In this document: positions 49,849 through 62,693 of the stretch, piece by piece
Numbering within the stretch: the first letter of the stretch is position 1
How the letters are laid out: each line of letters begins with the position of its first letter
NCBI GenBank assembly: GCA_016859345.1
Contig: CM029121.1
Coordinates: 11,225,411-11,289,410, forward strand
Direction: 5' to 3'
Source of the DNA: Istiophorus platypterus
Lineage: Eukaryota; Chordata; Actinopteri; Istiophoriformes; Istiophoridae
DNA length: 64,000 bases
Program-made: the position numbers and the translations under genes
The notes under the pieces: model-generated
Database searches by the model: none
The model's input: only the letters and a program-made list of their open reading frames with translations
Told to the model about the DNA's origin: nothing

Positions 49849-52800
49849 CTGTAACAAAGCACAAATGCACTGACTAGTAAATGAAATTCAACACGAATTT
49901 ATTATAGATCTTCTAAAATGTGTTTAAATATTCAACTCCTTTAAGTTCTATTAAATGACATTTCACTTGTTTTTATTTATGAACTGTCAGTGTGTGTTAC
50001 GGAAAATTCAGTTGCTTACTTGGTTTACACTAAACACTAAAACATTACATGTTTTCAGAGATACACTCTAATACAACTGATTTTAACTCTCACAATTCAA
50101 GTGACACATCAACTCCTTTCACCAGCCACTCCCAAACCTACACTTGAACCGACACATTCAGTGAATAGTCACTTCATTTCTTCATATGCTTAAACTTAGA
50201 GTGCAATTCCCATTCAAAATCTCACAAGCAAACCATTAACATTCAAGGACATTTTAGCCTGTTTACAATGTTCACACAAGTGGGCACACTTAAATTTTCT
50301 CAAGAAAATTTAGGCTTTTCATATTGCTTTTTTAAAGCAAGGGAATCTGATTATATTTATCGCTGTTAATATATTTCTGAAACCAATGATTCTGAAACCG
50401 AAAATATGAGGAGGAAGGCATGAACTATTTAAAAAAAATCATAATTTAAAAATTTTTTCCCAGTTTGATCCTTAACGACTGCTTTAAATTTTAAATCAGA
50501 TTTACGATAGACAGGTGTTTAGCAAGCTAATAGCTGACAAATGGAAAAAAACACAGCCAACCTCTTTTTCACTGTTGTTTAAACAATCATCTTTTCTCTA
50601 ACACTATGTTTTAAATTTCCTGCCGAGATAAAGCAATGTGTCAAGACCTACATTATTTTTAGTTAATCAAAGCAATAGTTCTGAAAAGAAGTTCATTTGG
50701 TTGTTATTCCTTTGCACCTCATTCTCTTTGGTGATGCCATCAAGCTGCTGTAACACAGTAAACAGAAAATCAGCTTTGTGGTCACAGCAACAATACCTGT
50801 GGGCACATTTTGCAGTTCCCAGTGGTTTGCACTACAAGAAAATTAAGCTCAACAGATTAGCTCATTTGAATGTAAAGCTGTAACTATTGCAGCAGGCAGG
50901 AAGATTTTCTGATGAGAGGCCCATTTGAGTTCATTTGAGGGAAAAAATGGGAACATGTAGCAGTTAAAAAAAGGGTTCATTCTAGGTAATCACCGATGGA
51001 GAATGGAAAATACTGTATTTGTTTTAGAGGGTTGAGTTCACAGGTGTCACATATGTGACGCTTAAGGATGTCACTGTTAAGTTTGTGTTTATGGTATGCA
51101 AACGTGAGGCTTGTATTTGTGTAACTTTATGTCTGGGAGCTGTGCAGGTGTACCTCATTGCCCGACTTAGTTTCTCATAGGTCATGCTGCTGTTATTCTT
51201 CTTCTTGCCCCACAACTGTGCCACTGCCTCTGACTTCAGGAAGCGGAAAACCCCCTCCGTCCGATCCTCCCACTTGATCAGCCCCGGGTTCCGCTCTGGG
51301 TTCAGTAAAATGTCCCTGATGAACTCCCACAAGTGGGTCCCCCTTGGGTCTGTGGGGTGACGGGTTGAATGGCAGGATTAAACATATATTTTCAGAAAAA
51401 GAAAAGATAAGATAACTTCTTAAGTATATATTTATCTTACTTACTGTGTTTTTTGACCTGATGAGGACGACTGTAAGATCTTTTTATGTCTGAGAAACAG
51501 AAGTGAGATAGCTGTTGAATGGCTTTTGTTGAATCCTTTGATCCGGATGATTTGTAGATGATTTGAAGTGTGAACATGTTGTTGGCCCTCAGTGTGATAG
51601 CACAGAGGAGCATAGTTGTTTTGAGTTTAGGTGGTAGTCATTTATGTTGGATATATAATGAATTCCTCACCAGGACTAGAAGGGGTGGGAGAGGAAACAG
51701 GTGCGAGGGGATGAATTGCAGGATCGTAGATTTCTAATTTACCAAAAGAAAAAAAATAGTTTATTTGTTATATTATCTATTTTAAACATAGCGTTAGTAG
51801 TAGGAATGATGCAGATTTTTACAATACCTCCAGGTGGATAGCTGACATCTGGAAATGGACAGGAGAAATCTACTGTAAAAGAAAAAAGGTAAGATGAAGC
51901 AGATTAGATATTTTTATTTTCATTTTATTTTCATTTATCTGCTTATAACTTGTTTGATAGAATCTTACACTCTGGTTTGAGTTCCAGTTGCCCTATTTCC
52001 ACATGGTACTGTCCTGTACAGAAAAAGGATGTAAATTACTAGCATGAACCATGGAATTGAATTTGTTGTGTTAAATTTGAATATTGATTTTTCACTTCCA
52101 TACTCATGGTGTGACATCAAAAATCTATGAATCATTTCATAAACCACAGAAAGCCTCTTTAGGGCCCTAACATGCAAAGCAAAGCTCTTTTGATGCTTTA
52201 TGGCATGTTCAGACACTGTTTTAAAGCCCAAACAGTGAATGAAAAGACTTAAAAATGACTTCTTGCATTGCCTCTATCTTGTACCTCACAATCAAACAGG
52301 TAGAGAAAAGGAATCAGTAACAAACATTTTTCAACAGCAGGCAACATGGGAAATCAAATCTAAATTTTGATAAAACACTGACACAACAGTTCCCACAGTC
52401 TTACCCATCAAATTTTTTGTGGTAATTATAACCAGCTACAACAATTGGTTCAACAATTATATTTGATGCATAGAAACGTAACATCTTGCCCATAGACACT
52501 GGACTGGTTTCTTAAAGCCAGAAATAACAATAACACTATTGGGCTCTAGTTTGGTGAATTTTTCCTTAATCTAGAGGTTAAATCTCTTGTGCTTGGTGTC
52601 CTATGCTGCTGTTTTGAAATACTATTAAGTTCAGATGTTAGATAAAATAGAATGTGTTGATGTCATTTACCATTTATATTCCTTTAATTTCCTCAAAGCC
52701 ACATCTACACACACTAGTTATAGTTAAAATACCAAAGGTGAAGCCTCCAGCTGATGAACTCCAGCTTCTTTGCAATAACCCTCAAACTCTAATTTAAAAA

Positions 52801-53906
52801 CTGCCAATGAACCAGTTCTCTGCTTGTTTCTCAGCCTCACATCCCCTCTGTGCTTTGTTAGGCCACACACGCTAGCAAGAGCAAACAACAAATCCATCAT
52901 CTCCCTCACTTTAAGCAGTCCTCCAATCCTCTACAGCACCATGCAGTGCAAGCCCTGACCAGCCCTGTGATCCCTTCTCAGCATCACTTAATCAAGACTG
53001 CTCCAAGACCAACTCGAATCGCCAAGGTCCTCTTTTATTGGGACTAATCACCGACCTCCCCCCAGCTTCCCTCTCAGACTTTCAGACACACCGCTCCACT
53101 TGAGCTCTGTGATGCTGTGGAAGAGAATGGGTCCCATGCTGCCAGCAGCACGGATGAAGTCCTGGTAGCTCAGGCTGCAGAGCTGATGGCCGTCCATGTC
53201 AAAGTTTTGGAAGGGAATGTTTGCAGCATCGATCTGGTGCATGTCCATGACTTGCTGCAGCCACTCCCACACCTGGTATTTACTCCAGAACTGAGGCTGG
53301 GAGTCATGAGGCCACAGGCGACTTGTGTAGCCAGACATCACCATTGGCACTGAGGACAGACATCAGTGATTAACATAGTATGAAAACATTCTAAATACTG
53401 AATTTTCAGCATTTTTCAATTAATGTTGTTTTAATGTAAATATGCATCTAATGAAGGAAACATGAATTCCACTAACAAAGGTATTTGTCAGTGATTACTG
53501 TAATCTGTAGAGCAGTTTACTAAAAGAGCTCCTGAGCTACTTCTCATTTGGGAATCGCTAATTCATGCCTTGCGTTTCTAAACTCAAGGCTCACCAGGTG
53601 AGCAACACATCAGCTGCTAATTGCTGAATGATTTTTGTTTTGCATGGCAGTTTCATAACCAGTGAAAGAGCTGTATTGTTGAATAGAGAGCAATCTGAAT
53701 CCTGACATTAGCATATTTTCTTGAGGCGTTTTAGGATATTATTCAGACAATTTAATTAACTGATTCACATCAGTGAAGAGTGCACACATACTGTGGTAGT
53801 GAGTGTGTTAGTGTGGGCCATAAGCCTCACCATCAGGGTATGTGTTTGTTGGGCCCCAGGTAGTGGTCAGCTGGCTGTCCAGGGTTGTGTTTGAAGTTAC
53901 ACTCAT
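49749..53906 (-). CDS. ehf: ETS homologous factor (epithelium-specific ETS transcription factor)
   Basis: EHF is a nuclear transcription factor of epithelia that binds GGAA-core sites. Eight exons (53831-53906, 53056-53349, 51969-52013, 51828-51872, 51671-51733, 51445-51489, 51154-51349, 49749-49848) join into 864 nt, 287 residues plus stop; human EHF has 300. The PNT/SAM domain spans about 40-118 (WSKYQVWEWLQQ, IPFQNFDMDG, LCSLSYQDFIRAAG). The ETS domain spans about 195-280 (HLWEFIRDILLNPE, WGKKKNNSSMTYEKLSRAM, RYYYKREILERVDGRR). It matches EHF rather than ELF5 or ELF3: the ETS domain is nearly identical to human EHF and KKHNPRGTHLWEF is shared. The linker between the domains is diverged and split over four tiny exons. 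Synteny beside pdhx and cd44 agrees. Confidence 0.95.
49849..51153. other. ehf intron 7
   Basis: AT-rich intron splitting the ETS domain. No repeat or other feature recognised. Confidence 0.6.
51154..51349 (-). CDS. ehf: ehf exon 7, ETS DNA-binding domain
   Basis: 196 nt encoding PRGTHLWEFIRDILLNPERN through LIKWEDRTEGVFRFLKSEAV to MTYEKLSRAM. The KLSRAMR segment with the following YYYK forms the DNA-recognition helix. Acceptor CACCCCACAG, donor GTACAC. The reading frame requires the preceding exon to end in one base, which it does. Confidence 0.96.
51445..51489 (-). CDS. ehf: ehf exon 6, basic linker
   Basis: 45 nt, phase 1-1, encoding IKRSYSRPHQVKKH. VKKHN joins PRGTHLW of exon 7, as in human TKKHNPRGTHLW. 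Acceptor ACTTCTGTTTCTCAG, donor GTAAGT. Confidence 0.85.
51671..51733 (-). CDS. ehf: ehf exon 5, linker
   Basis: 63 nt, phase 1-1, encoding IYDPAIHPLAPVSSPTPSSP. The end SSPD plus IK resembles human ESPDMK. Acceptor GGTAAATTAG, donor GTGAGG. Confidence 0.8.
51828..51872 (-). CDS. ehf: ehf exon 4, linker
   Basis: 45 nt, phase 1-1, encoding DFSCPFPDVSYPPG. Acceptor TTTTTTCTTTTACAG is strong and the donor is GTATTG. No conserved motif; supported by splice sites and phase. Confidence 0.72.
51969..52013 (-). CDS. ehf: ehf exon 3, linker
   Basis: 45 nt, phase 1-1, encoding QYHVEIGQLELKPE. It resembles human THNVIVKTEQTEP. Acceptor TTTTTCTGTACAG, donor GTAAGA. The two alternative frames are stopped or out of phase. 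Confidence 0.75.
52014..53055. other. ehf intron 2
   Basis: Intron separating the PNT exon from the linker exons. I looked for extra small phase-1 exons and saw none convincing. Confidence 0.5.
53056..53349 (-). CDS. ehf: ehf exon 2, PNT (pointed/SAM) domain
   Basis: 294 nt, phase 1-1, encoding residues about 27-123 with the full PNT core: QFWSKYQVWEWLQQVMDMHQ, IDAANIPFQNFDMDG, QLCSLSYQDFIRAAGSMG. Acceptor GATGTCTGTCCTCAG. The donor is taken as GTCGGT at 53055-53050. A competing phase-1 donor after LKWS (GTGTGT) would remove about 14 residues from the end. Confidence 0.93.
53350..53830. other. ehf intron 1 (between coding exons 1 and 2)
   Basis: A 481-bp intron with no recognised feature. 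Confidence 0.6.
53831..53906 (-). CDS. ehf: ehf exon 1 (first coding), start codon
   Basis: 76 coding nt from ATG at 53906 to a GTGAGG donor, encoding MSVTSNTTLDSQLTTTWGPT and NTYPD. The exon itself begins at 53945 after acceptor CTCTCCTGCCTCAG, so an upstream exon must exist. The frame stays open back to the acceptor; another in-frame start in an upstream exon cannot be excluded. The CCATGG at the exon's 5' end is in a frame that stops after 11 codons. Confidence 0.75.
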
Positions 53907-55049
53907 ATTGCAGCTTCTACACTCTGATGTACCATGGCCCAGGGGCTGAGGCAGGAGAGGAGTCATTTATTGTATGGACAGATTTAAAATGAAACAATAA
54001 TCTTTACAGATTTAGCCCCATCCAACGACACAAAAAACAGCTACTCTTGAAACATTCTAATGGATACATTGCAATTTTACTTGAACAGAATATTCTTGCA
54101 ACAAATACAATATGTTGAATGCACGTTTGTTTAAGTCAACTGAATGTTTACATACATTAAAGTTTTTAATCCTTAAGGATTTCAGACACAGTTTCAATCA
54201 ATGATTCTCTCTATATAATAGCCTTGATTGCTAGTGGCAGAGTTCCCCATTCCCGCAAAATGGATTCACAGGATACCAATGCATGCATGTACTCCAACTG
54301 GTAGCTCTCTTTACATTGTGTCATAGCTGTTTTGAGTTACCGCTAATAAAAACGAAATATTGTACTATCACTGCTTCAGTAGTTGACTTTGATTGCGAAG
54401 CAGCCACAGAAAATGCGACGTGTCTGTCATCGCAGTAGGCACTAAATGTGACCCTATAGTAGCTGCTCTGTGAGTGTTTTCCATATTATGACACTTCTTG
54501 CTGTTACTGCAGTAACGTGTGGCTACATCAACCATGTCTGAAATCTGCAGGATTACAACGCTAAACTGCGTGAATAAGTTTATTTCATCAATTTTATACA
54601 TCTAGCTAGTCGTGCTAAATAAACCGTCTTAGGGTAATAAAAAGTAGCAGCATAGAGAGGTTTGGATTTTATATTTTGATAGAGGTTTATTTGTTTTTAC
54701 AAAGTGTTAAACCTCCATTTCCATCTGTTTTGTAATCATATTTGTTTTGGGCTGCTTGTAATGCCCAGTTCACTGAATTCTCAAAATGTGTTAAGTAACA
54801 GAAACTTACAGTACATGTTTCTGATGTTGTTATATTTTTTGCAATGTTAACACTGTTCTACACATTTGGAATTACTACAGAGTGGTTTGCATATACTGAT
54901 TGGTGACAAATTAATTGCAAAACTTTACTGAGACTGAAATCATTACAAATGCAGAGGCATCCATACAGGGAAGAAGAGCTCACTGAATGGCTTAAAGACT
55001 ACAAAAAGTAGTGATACTGTATGTTAGCTTTGTGTTGAGATACGGCCAA

Positions 55050-55440
55050 GTTTGTTTATAATAGTATTTATACGTGTCCCAAATGAACGCTTTCAATACA
55101 ATTGGCTTGATAGCCCCAGTGCTTAAACAAGGCTTCATCAACCCATCGCTAATGAACTTCGCAATCACCGGATCTAAACGCTTAATAACTTAACTTAACA
55201 CCTATGGCAGATTTTGGACGGAAGTGTCACACAGCGTCTCCGCCACCATCATCAAAACACCAAATGACAGAGAATCTTTTGGTCAAATGTTGCTCATCCC
55301 TCCAGTAGAGATCAATGACTTGGAGAATCAATACTGAGGTCGCAATGAAGCTGTTTTGAGGCTTAGGTGAGGACAACACCTCACTATGATACTTTGTGTT
55401 GGTTTTTTATTGTTAATTTATCATTTTTCTGCAGAGTTTA
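55050..55440 (+). mobile_element. Tc1/mariner-like transposase C-terminal remnant
   Basis: CCGGATCTAAAC (P-D-L-N) followed downstream by CTATGGCAGATTTTGGAC (LWQILD) and then ACACCAAATGA matches the C-terminal SPDLNPIEHLWxxL region of Tc1-like transposases. The tail near 55310-55380 resembles the usual transposase end but has frameshifts and stops. Only the 3' part of the element remains. Confidence 0.6.
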
Positions 55441-58002
55441 AAGGCATGTTCAGACTTAACCGCAAATATATTTGCATCCCATGGAAATATGGCGTGTCAG
55501 AATTTCAGCAGCTCCTCTGTTTTGCCCAACCAGTGGTGAAAAAATGTTGCACACAGACAATAGCTGAGTCATGTCTGATAGTGTACGCTGCCAATATCTG
55601 GTACTGTGTGTCTTTGTTTAGTTAAAGGGAATTTAGATTCTGAATGTTTGTGACATGAGACATGAATTGCCACACTGTTTTAGTTTAGTTTTAGGAATGC
55701 TGCCAAAATGAATAACCGCTCCGGATTCTACCACCTACATTGTAATTTTTGTTTCCATATCTGCTGTTATTATGTTGTTTACACAAACCATGCCTCTTTT
55801 TAAATGGGAACAGTCTTCAACAAGTAAATTTGTTTTAAAGCATGCCTTAAACTCAACATTAATTCTATGTCTAAGATGAGAAATGGGAGAGTTAAGTTAG
55901 TGTTGTAAATGTTAATGAGTTATCATATCATAATCGAACTGTCAAAGGTCAACATGATGAGTGACATCTGTTTCAAACGGCCTCAAAAGGAAACTAATCG
56001 TTACACAGTGACCCATACTTCACCTGTTCCCTAGATGATCATGATCACACATTTATGGTAGGTTATAAACAAAATTACGCAAAGCCTTGTCCCACATTTT
56101 CAACAGTAAATACTGTGCTGCAAGCCCAACACATCCATGACACAGTGACAAGCGACTAAATCTCCTTAAAAATCTGGCAAATCAGTTTTAAAACAACCCA
56201 GAGTCAAGATCCCTGAATAAGATTTCCCCCAGAGATAGATGACACATGCCAACATGCCAAAGTAAATCAGCTCCGCAGCTGTTACGTCTGCTGAAATGCC
56301 TTCTGCTGTGTGTTAACCCTTGGAGCTGTCTACCTCTGCCAAACAGGTATATTGTCAACAAGGCAACAAGAAGTTTCTGTCAATACACCAGTCATGTAGA
56401 AGAAAAGAGACAAAGATGGTTATGGATCAATATCCTGTTGACTGAGTCATGATGGAAAATCTCCTCTGCTATGCTTTTATCGTGACTTCAGGAGAGCATC
56501 TGAGGACGTTCACACAATCATTGTGTCAACTCCTCAGAAGACTGTTGGTGTCATCACTGTTATACTGGCCTTATGATGGCACTGAACCTAACTTGGTTCT
56601 TAGTTCTGTTTTAATGTCCTAAATTTTTGCTTTGCTTTTAAATGTAGCTTTTTACCCTAAATATTGCTTTTGAAAATAACCTATAACTAAAACTATATTC
56701 AATTTTTTGCATTAGATACGTAACACCAACAGGGTCAGCAACACCAACAGGGTGAGGAGGTGTGGTGTTGGTAATGTGAAAGAGTGCTGAAGAATAACAA
56801 GTACAGCGTATTAAAGTTAATGCATTATTACATTACACAGGAATTGGTTTCAGGAATCTGGTATTCTCAGTAAATGAGAATATCCAATACTGTTCAGTAT
56901 GACTGTACACATAACCATATTTTTACTCTATTAGCTATGGCATCACTGTATAATCCAAGATTGTTGCAAGTACAACAATTACGTACGATAAGGGAAAATA
57001 TGTAAGATAACTGCAGATCTAAACCTAATGGAAAAAGAAAAAAAACCCCAAAACATCTATTTCCTAAATTTCATCCATATTTTTTCCAGAACCTCCACAT
57101 CTGCACTGGCACCATGAACAGAACATGTCACTGAAAGCTTGTTATTTTAGAGTCAAAAGGAATTAAAATTAATTAAATTAAAAAAACACTGACCCTGTTA
57201 GACCAGTCTTCAGTTCAATTATAAAGTATTTAGTTATTTTGAAAAGCACTGCTGGTTTCCCAGCTCCAGTTTGGCAGCCTACCAGAGCAGCAGAATGGGG
57301 TCCGACCAAGCCTGATAGAGGTCTCACGTGGATCCACTTTCCACAGCTGAGTATAGATCAGTACAGTTTCTGGAGATTCCAATACTCTGCAGGACTGGTG
57401 TTTACAGTCAGGTGAGAGGAGTCCTTCCCAAACCTTTGAATCAACAGATGAAAGTAGACACACTAAGTGCTGCTCCACCACAATGGGTTTTTTATCCGCC
57501 TAACTTCCTTATCCAGCTCCAATTGGCTACCTGTCCAGGCTCATACCAGGTAAGTATTTGCATAATGCACACCCACAAAACAACGTTCCCCACCTCCCAC
57601 ACATACAGAGACATAAATCCAGACACAAACACCTAACATAACTTTTACTCTCCCTATTGGCATTATTCACTCACTTACTCCAAACAAACACTCAAGCACA
57701 CAAATAAACAGTCACCTGAGCAGAAGAGCAAGATCATTAGGAGCTGTGTACATAGGCATGACTCAGCTATTTCCAAAAACACTGGAAAGCCCACAGACGG
57801 AGCCTTAAATTGCTTAAAGTCATTGTTAATATGGTTGCTTAAACTATGTTTAACCTTTAGAGAAAATTTCCCCTGTGTTATTGCATGGCACAAGATTTAT
57901 TTTCCTTATTTGATTTTGATGAATGAGGTGCTGACAGTTTAAGTAAGAGATACCCGAGAGAATTTGTTCCTTTTCCTCTTTGAAAGTCGCTGAAACTGGC
58001 AT

Positions 58003-58029
58003 TAAAAATAAATAAATAAATAAATAAAA
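58003..58029. repeat. (AAAT)n microsatellite
   Basis: Six AAAT units followed by an A run. Confidence 0.9.
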
Positions 58030-61000
58030 AGTTAGCGGCTGTGTGCCTGAAAAAAGACTGTAAGAAAATGTGGGTGCACATTTATTAATGCCTCTAATTT
58101 TCAGCCCCCTTCTAACACAGTGGCCTATTTGAGCCATGAATTTGCAAATTAAATTCATTCCTTGTGTCTTTTTGGTTGCTGATCATTATTTTGGACAAGC
58201 TCATTTTCACAGAGAGCTGCAGATGACCTCACTTCATCCCAATCACTTCAACGCTATCTTTAAATAGCTTCCACCAGCATGCTGAGATCCACAGGTGGCT
58301 GAGTGGAGACTGACAGTTAATAATTAGATTTGTTATGCGTCCTACAAATCCCAGTGAGCATCACACAAAAAATGACACGAGCAGAAAATCAAAAACAGCT
58401 TTGTTATGTTTGAATTCTTTATGCCAGTGCTCTTATATCCTGAACTGTTTACTGTCAGGTATCATATATTTTTCCCTTTGTGACATTCACACATTGTGTT
58501 ATCTTTGAAGAGGACATCAAATAATACTGTACATGATGACATGTTGCATTGAACTAAGTCAGTGCAAATACTGTTATCCAGAAGATAAAATCATCTCTCT
58601 GTTCTAATCAGCCGCTGTGCACTGCATGACTGTGCTAATAAAGAAAGACTGTGAATATGACAGTGGTTGCTTCTTTCAAGTTCCTCAAAACATGTTTGTC
58701 CTATGTAGTTATATTTTATTTTTTTTTTACAGTTGATATCAGTCAAATGCAGAGTGCCTATTTCCAAATCAAAAACGGTCAGATTAAATATTATCCTCAC
58801 AGAACTAGATGTGTCAAGAAAGCACTTTTATTAAGCTTTGCCACCCTTTATATCTGCTGTTGCCCTACACTGAAAGCGATCAGAGGGAGTTCAAACCTTC
58901 TATTCTTGCTTGACGCCAATTAGGGTTTGGGCAAAATGTAACATCTTTGATCTGAGATCTAAATCTGATCTGTGGCATTGTACCACTACAATACCTCTTG
59001 GGACTAGAGGCAGTAAAAGTATCATATTGATAATTGAAGTGACTTTGAGCAGGGTTGAACTGTATAAAAGGCTTAAGCAGGGAGAGGTCTGTGAGAAAAG
59101 TTTGCCAGGTTTCAGAGCTTTCCCAGTAGAGTAACGTGGAGGGAAACGAGAGGTGATACTGAACAGATAAACTCAATTCAATTGTTCTGATATAATACGA
59201 ATATATATCACATGCATGTGTGTAATCATATAAAACCAATTCCAAGTCTTAAAATTGAATCCTCTCAAGAAAACTAGAATGAAATATGCATTGCATTATT
59301 AAATATCATGTCTTATTATCCCAGTAGGCTGACATTAATGGTTTTTCCTTATTCCATGGTCCCCTATGATCAACATACTGGCTTCTGTAGTCTCCACAGT
59401 TCAAACTGAGCCCACTGTGGAAACTCACACTCTCTCTCTGAGTGTGTGTGACTTGGACTCCTGCCCACAGCTCAGCCTCAGAGGCAATGAGGGAATTCAG
59501 TGTTAGCATGATTATCTCTCTCTGAGAGTTCCTCTCATCTCCCCATGCATGCCAGATCACTACAGTCCTAATGGTAAAATCCACCACTCCTGATCTCCCT
59601 GCAACTCTCTGACACCATCCTGCCTGCACGGGTTACAGATAACTTGCCTGTAACCTTCCCCACAGCCTGTCTTCTACCTATTTGTAACATAGGAGCTATT
59701 TTCTGGATTTTTTGCAGCAGGTCCCCAATCTCTTTCTAAAGGGTATACTGCCTCCAGGGTGTAATTTCGGACCTAAGCTGTGTTTGGTGCTGTCCCACTG
59801 TGAAAGTCTGACCAGATTTTATTGCAGTAAGATTAATATGCCCATCCGAAGTGAACTAAAGTCACACACTTCTCATCATGGAAAAAAGTTTGCCATGCTT
59901 CTCAGCCTCTTCTTCTTTTTTTGTTCTTTCCCCATCACACCTTTCTTTTCGCCATGTCAAAGGGAGAGCCTAGCATTTGGCATCTCATTTCATGGATCTT
60001 CGTTCTACTTTTTCAGGGTGGATGTGGGTCGACGTATGCAGAAGTCCACTGGGGGAATAGCAAAAGGGAGAGACAGAGTCGGAGAGATCAAAGTCTGTCA
60101 CGTCAACTCCGCTCTGTGTGAGTCAGCCTACCAACATCGTGAGAGCAGTGAAGACATCCTCCCAGACACAAGCAAATGTCATCAAAATTCTGGCATTATA
60201 CACAGTGTCATCTATTTTTAAATAGAGAGTGAAGTAGAGGCTTATGTCACCCACCAATAATAGTACACCACTGATCCATTTATAAAGAGGCTTAAAGTTG
60301 CTTAGTGGTACTGTGAAATATTATTGCTTTATTTGAGGATGTGGTCAAAAGTTTCCCTTTGACAGTAAAAGCTGTCAAAGCTGTCAGTCAGAAGGAACAG
60401 ACGAGACAGGAGGAGGGTACAGCTTGCATGCTCTAATGAACAGGAACTTATTAGCGGGAGCATGTCTATTACTGTCCCACTTGCCTCCCCTCTTTCATTA
60501 GCTGCTTATCACACCCGTTAGTGTCATCTTTAATACTTCACATTTTGATTAGCATATGATCCACAGGGAAAGAAGGAAAAATCATTTTATTAGTGTCAAT
60601 TACTGCTACAAATGACAATTTCCCTGCCTAAATTGTGATTTTACATTTCCTCCCTGTCAAATAACAATGGCTGTGTAGTTACTATAATAAGAAGTGCAAC
60701 AGAAAAATGAATTATTCACAATCCTCTTCCTTTCTTGTTCTTTTGAACTCCACCATTTCTGTTTGCTTTCGATCTGGCTGGCATTCCGCATGGAGAACAC
60801 AAGTTCTGTATGTCTCACGAGTGATGTGTTCGGGTGCAGGAGTGCTAGAGCATTGCATGAATGATGTAAAAATACCTTTCCAGATGTACAGTGTCCAGGC
60901 GCATGGCGCACTTGACGAGGTAAAGTGCAGATTCCTCCTTGGCCCGCAGGTGACACTGTTGTCTCATATACTGCTGGCCATCAATGAAGGCAAGGATATG

Positions 61001-61514
61001 TGAGGATTGAACAACACAGATGAGGTGCGAGAATGTGTAGGCTGCGAAACAAGCTTCTTGACAGTTACTGACTGCGATACCTATGGATGGTGCTACTCAT
61101 ATCAGTTACACTAAGCCACATACATTATCTGCTCTTACACAGAGGTCTAAGAAGGATGCATGAGAGACAAGTGAGATGCAAGTGAGAGTGGAGAAGGATG
61201 GGGAAAGGTGGTAATACAACACCAGTTTGCTAGCTATACTGTACTATGGGTTTTCTACAGCGAGAAGCAGCTCATTTTGTCTCAATTAACACATCATAGA
61301 GAAGGACCACTAAACTGTTCCTCCTGTACATCAGTGACTGCTTGTCTGTCAGTGTCCTAACTACTACATGTACAATACTTTTTGTCAGTGAAACACCATG
61401 TCTGTTAAAACAAGACACTGAAACCTACACTGAGGCTGTAAACTTGAATGAATTACGTTGTCATATTAGCTGAAATTATATACCTGTACCTGTCTGTTGA
61501 ATTTGAATACATAG

Positions 61515-61690
61515 TCAGCAGATTTTTACCGTGGCTTAGCATAAAGACTGGAAATAGTGGGAAACAGCTGGCCTTACTCTGTCAGTTAACAAAATCTGCT
61601 CACTAGACCTATAAAAGTTGCTATTTAATATGTTATATATCACTTGTTTAATCAATAGCAAAACCCGTGTGGCGGTTTTATGTGGGCTTG
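61515..61690. repeat. Fish interspersed repeat
   Basis: CTTAGCATAAAGACTGGAAA, GGGAAACAGCTGGCC and TAACAAAATCTGC in order are characteristic of a short repeat common in percomorph genomes. It is related to the unit at 7772-7931 (AGTATAAAGACCTGAAG, AAAACAGCT in minus sense). Confidence 0.65.
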
Positions 61691-62693
61691 TGTAAAAACC
61701 TCTGTATCCAGTGATAAAAATAGATCTAAATCATTGCACGGAGCAAAGCAAAAATTTTTGAACTCCAAGCCCAAACTAGTGGGTGCGTATATAAATACAA
61801 ATACCTGCCCGTTAGCATTGAGACCTACACCAATGTCTTTTTAAATGGGTGAACTTGCTTCCCTCTCTCTTTGGAAAAGACCATCCAAGAAACCTTTGTT
61901 TTATTTATTTTTATTTATTTATTTAACAAGCTCTTAATTACCACAGAGAACAAAATGCTACCATACAGCATGCTTTATAAAGAAACTATTTTAGATAGTG
62001 GCTGGTAACTGCTTGCTCTCACCCTGCATTAGCATTTCATTGTTGGGAGCACCAAAGTTAATGATGATAATAATAATGATTTCATTTACATAAGTGACTT
62101 CCTGGAGGTCACTGAGCGTGCATTGTTGATACAAATGTACTAGACCATTAATCATTTGACCTAATGCAGAAAAAGCTGTAAAAATGTTTCAGTGAATGTT
62201 TTCTTAATCTCAACTACGTATAGTATATCGGTCATCATGCATGGAAATTGTGTTTATTTCATACATAATTATCTTTTTGTTCAGTTTAAATAGGTTGCCT
62301 ATTAAAAAAAAGATTTTAAACAATCAACGTGAAAGAAACTTTATTGATAAAGTTTTTTTGTTTTTGCTGCGATGAATGATTATTTATTATCTGACTACTA
62401 GTTAAATTGACAGCAGGCAGCAGAATGGAAAAAAAGTACACAGGCTGGTGTAATTAGTCAAATGTTGGTAGGGCTTATGGGTATAGTAGTTGCCATGGAA
62501 ACACACAGTATGCATCTAATCTTTGTCCACCTGTTATAAAGTAGCCACCCCTTCTTTGTAGAGTTCGTTGGCTATGAAGAATTTAAATGTCATGAGTGGT
62601 GAAATATGGAAGGTAAGTTGAAGAACCAGAATAGTGAGTGGCTCATGAGCTCTGAAGGTTGAGCCATACTGTCAGCCAACCACTGGTGCAAGG

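Noticed and set aside
51445..51470. Shorter 26-nt version of ehf exon 6 using the acceptor CTTACAG
   Set aside because: Weak pyrimidine tract and wrong phase with exon 5; the 45-nt version has a better acceptor and restores SPDIK.
53088..53099. Alternative ehf exon 2 donor GTGTGT after LKWS
   Set aside because: Phase-compatible, but the downstream choice keeps GVSESL, which resembles human GQCSSDL; kept as an alternative only.
59712..60221. 169-codon plus-strand open frame upstream of ehf
   Set aside because: No domain, poly-Phe stretch from a T run, no supporting splice sites or similarity recognised.
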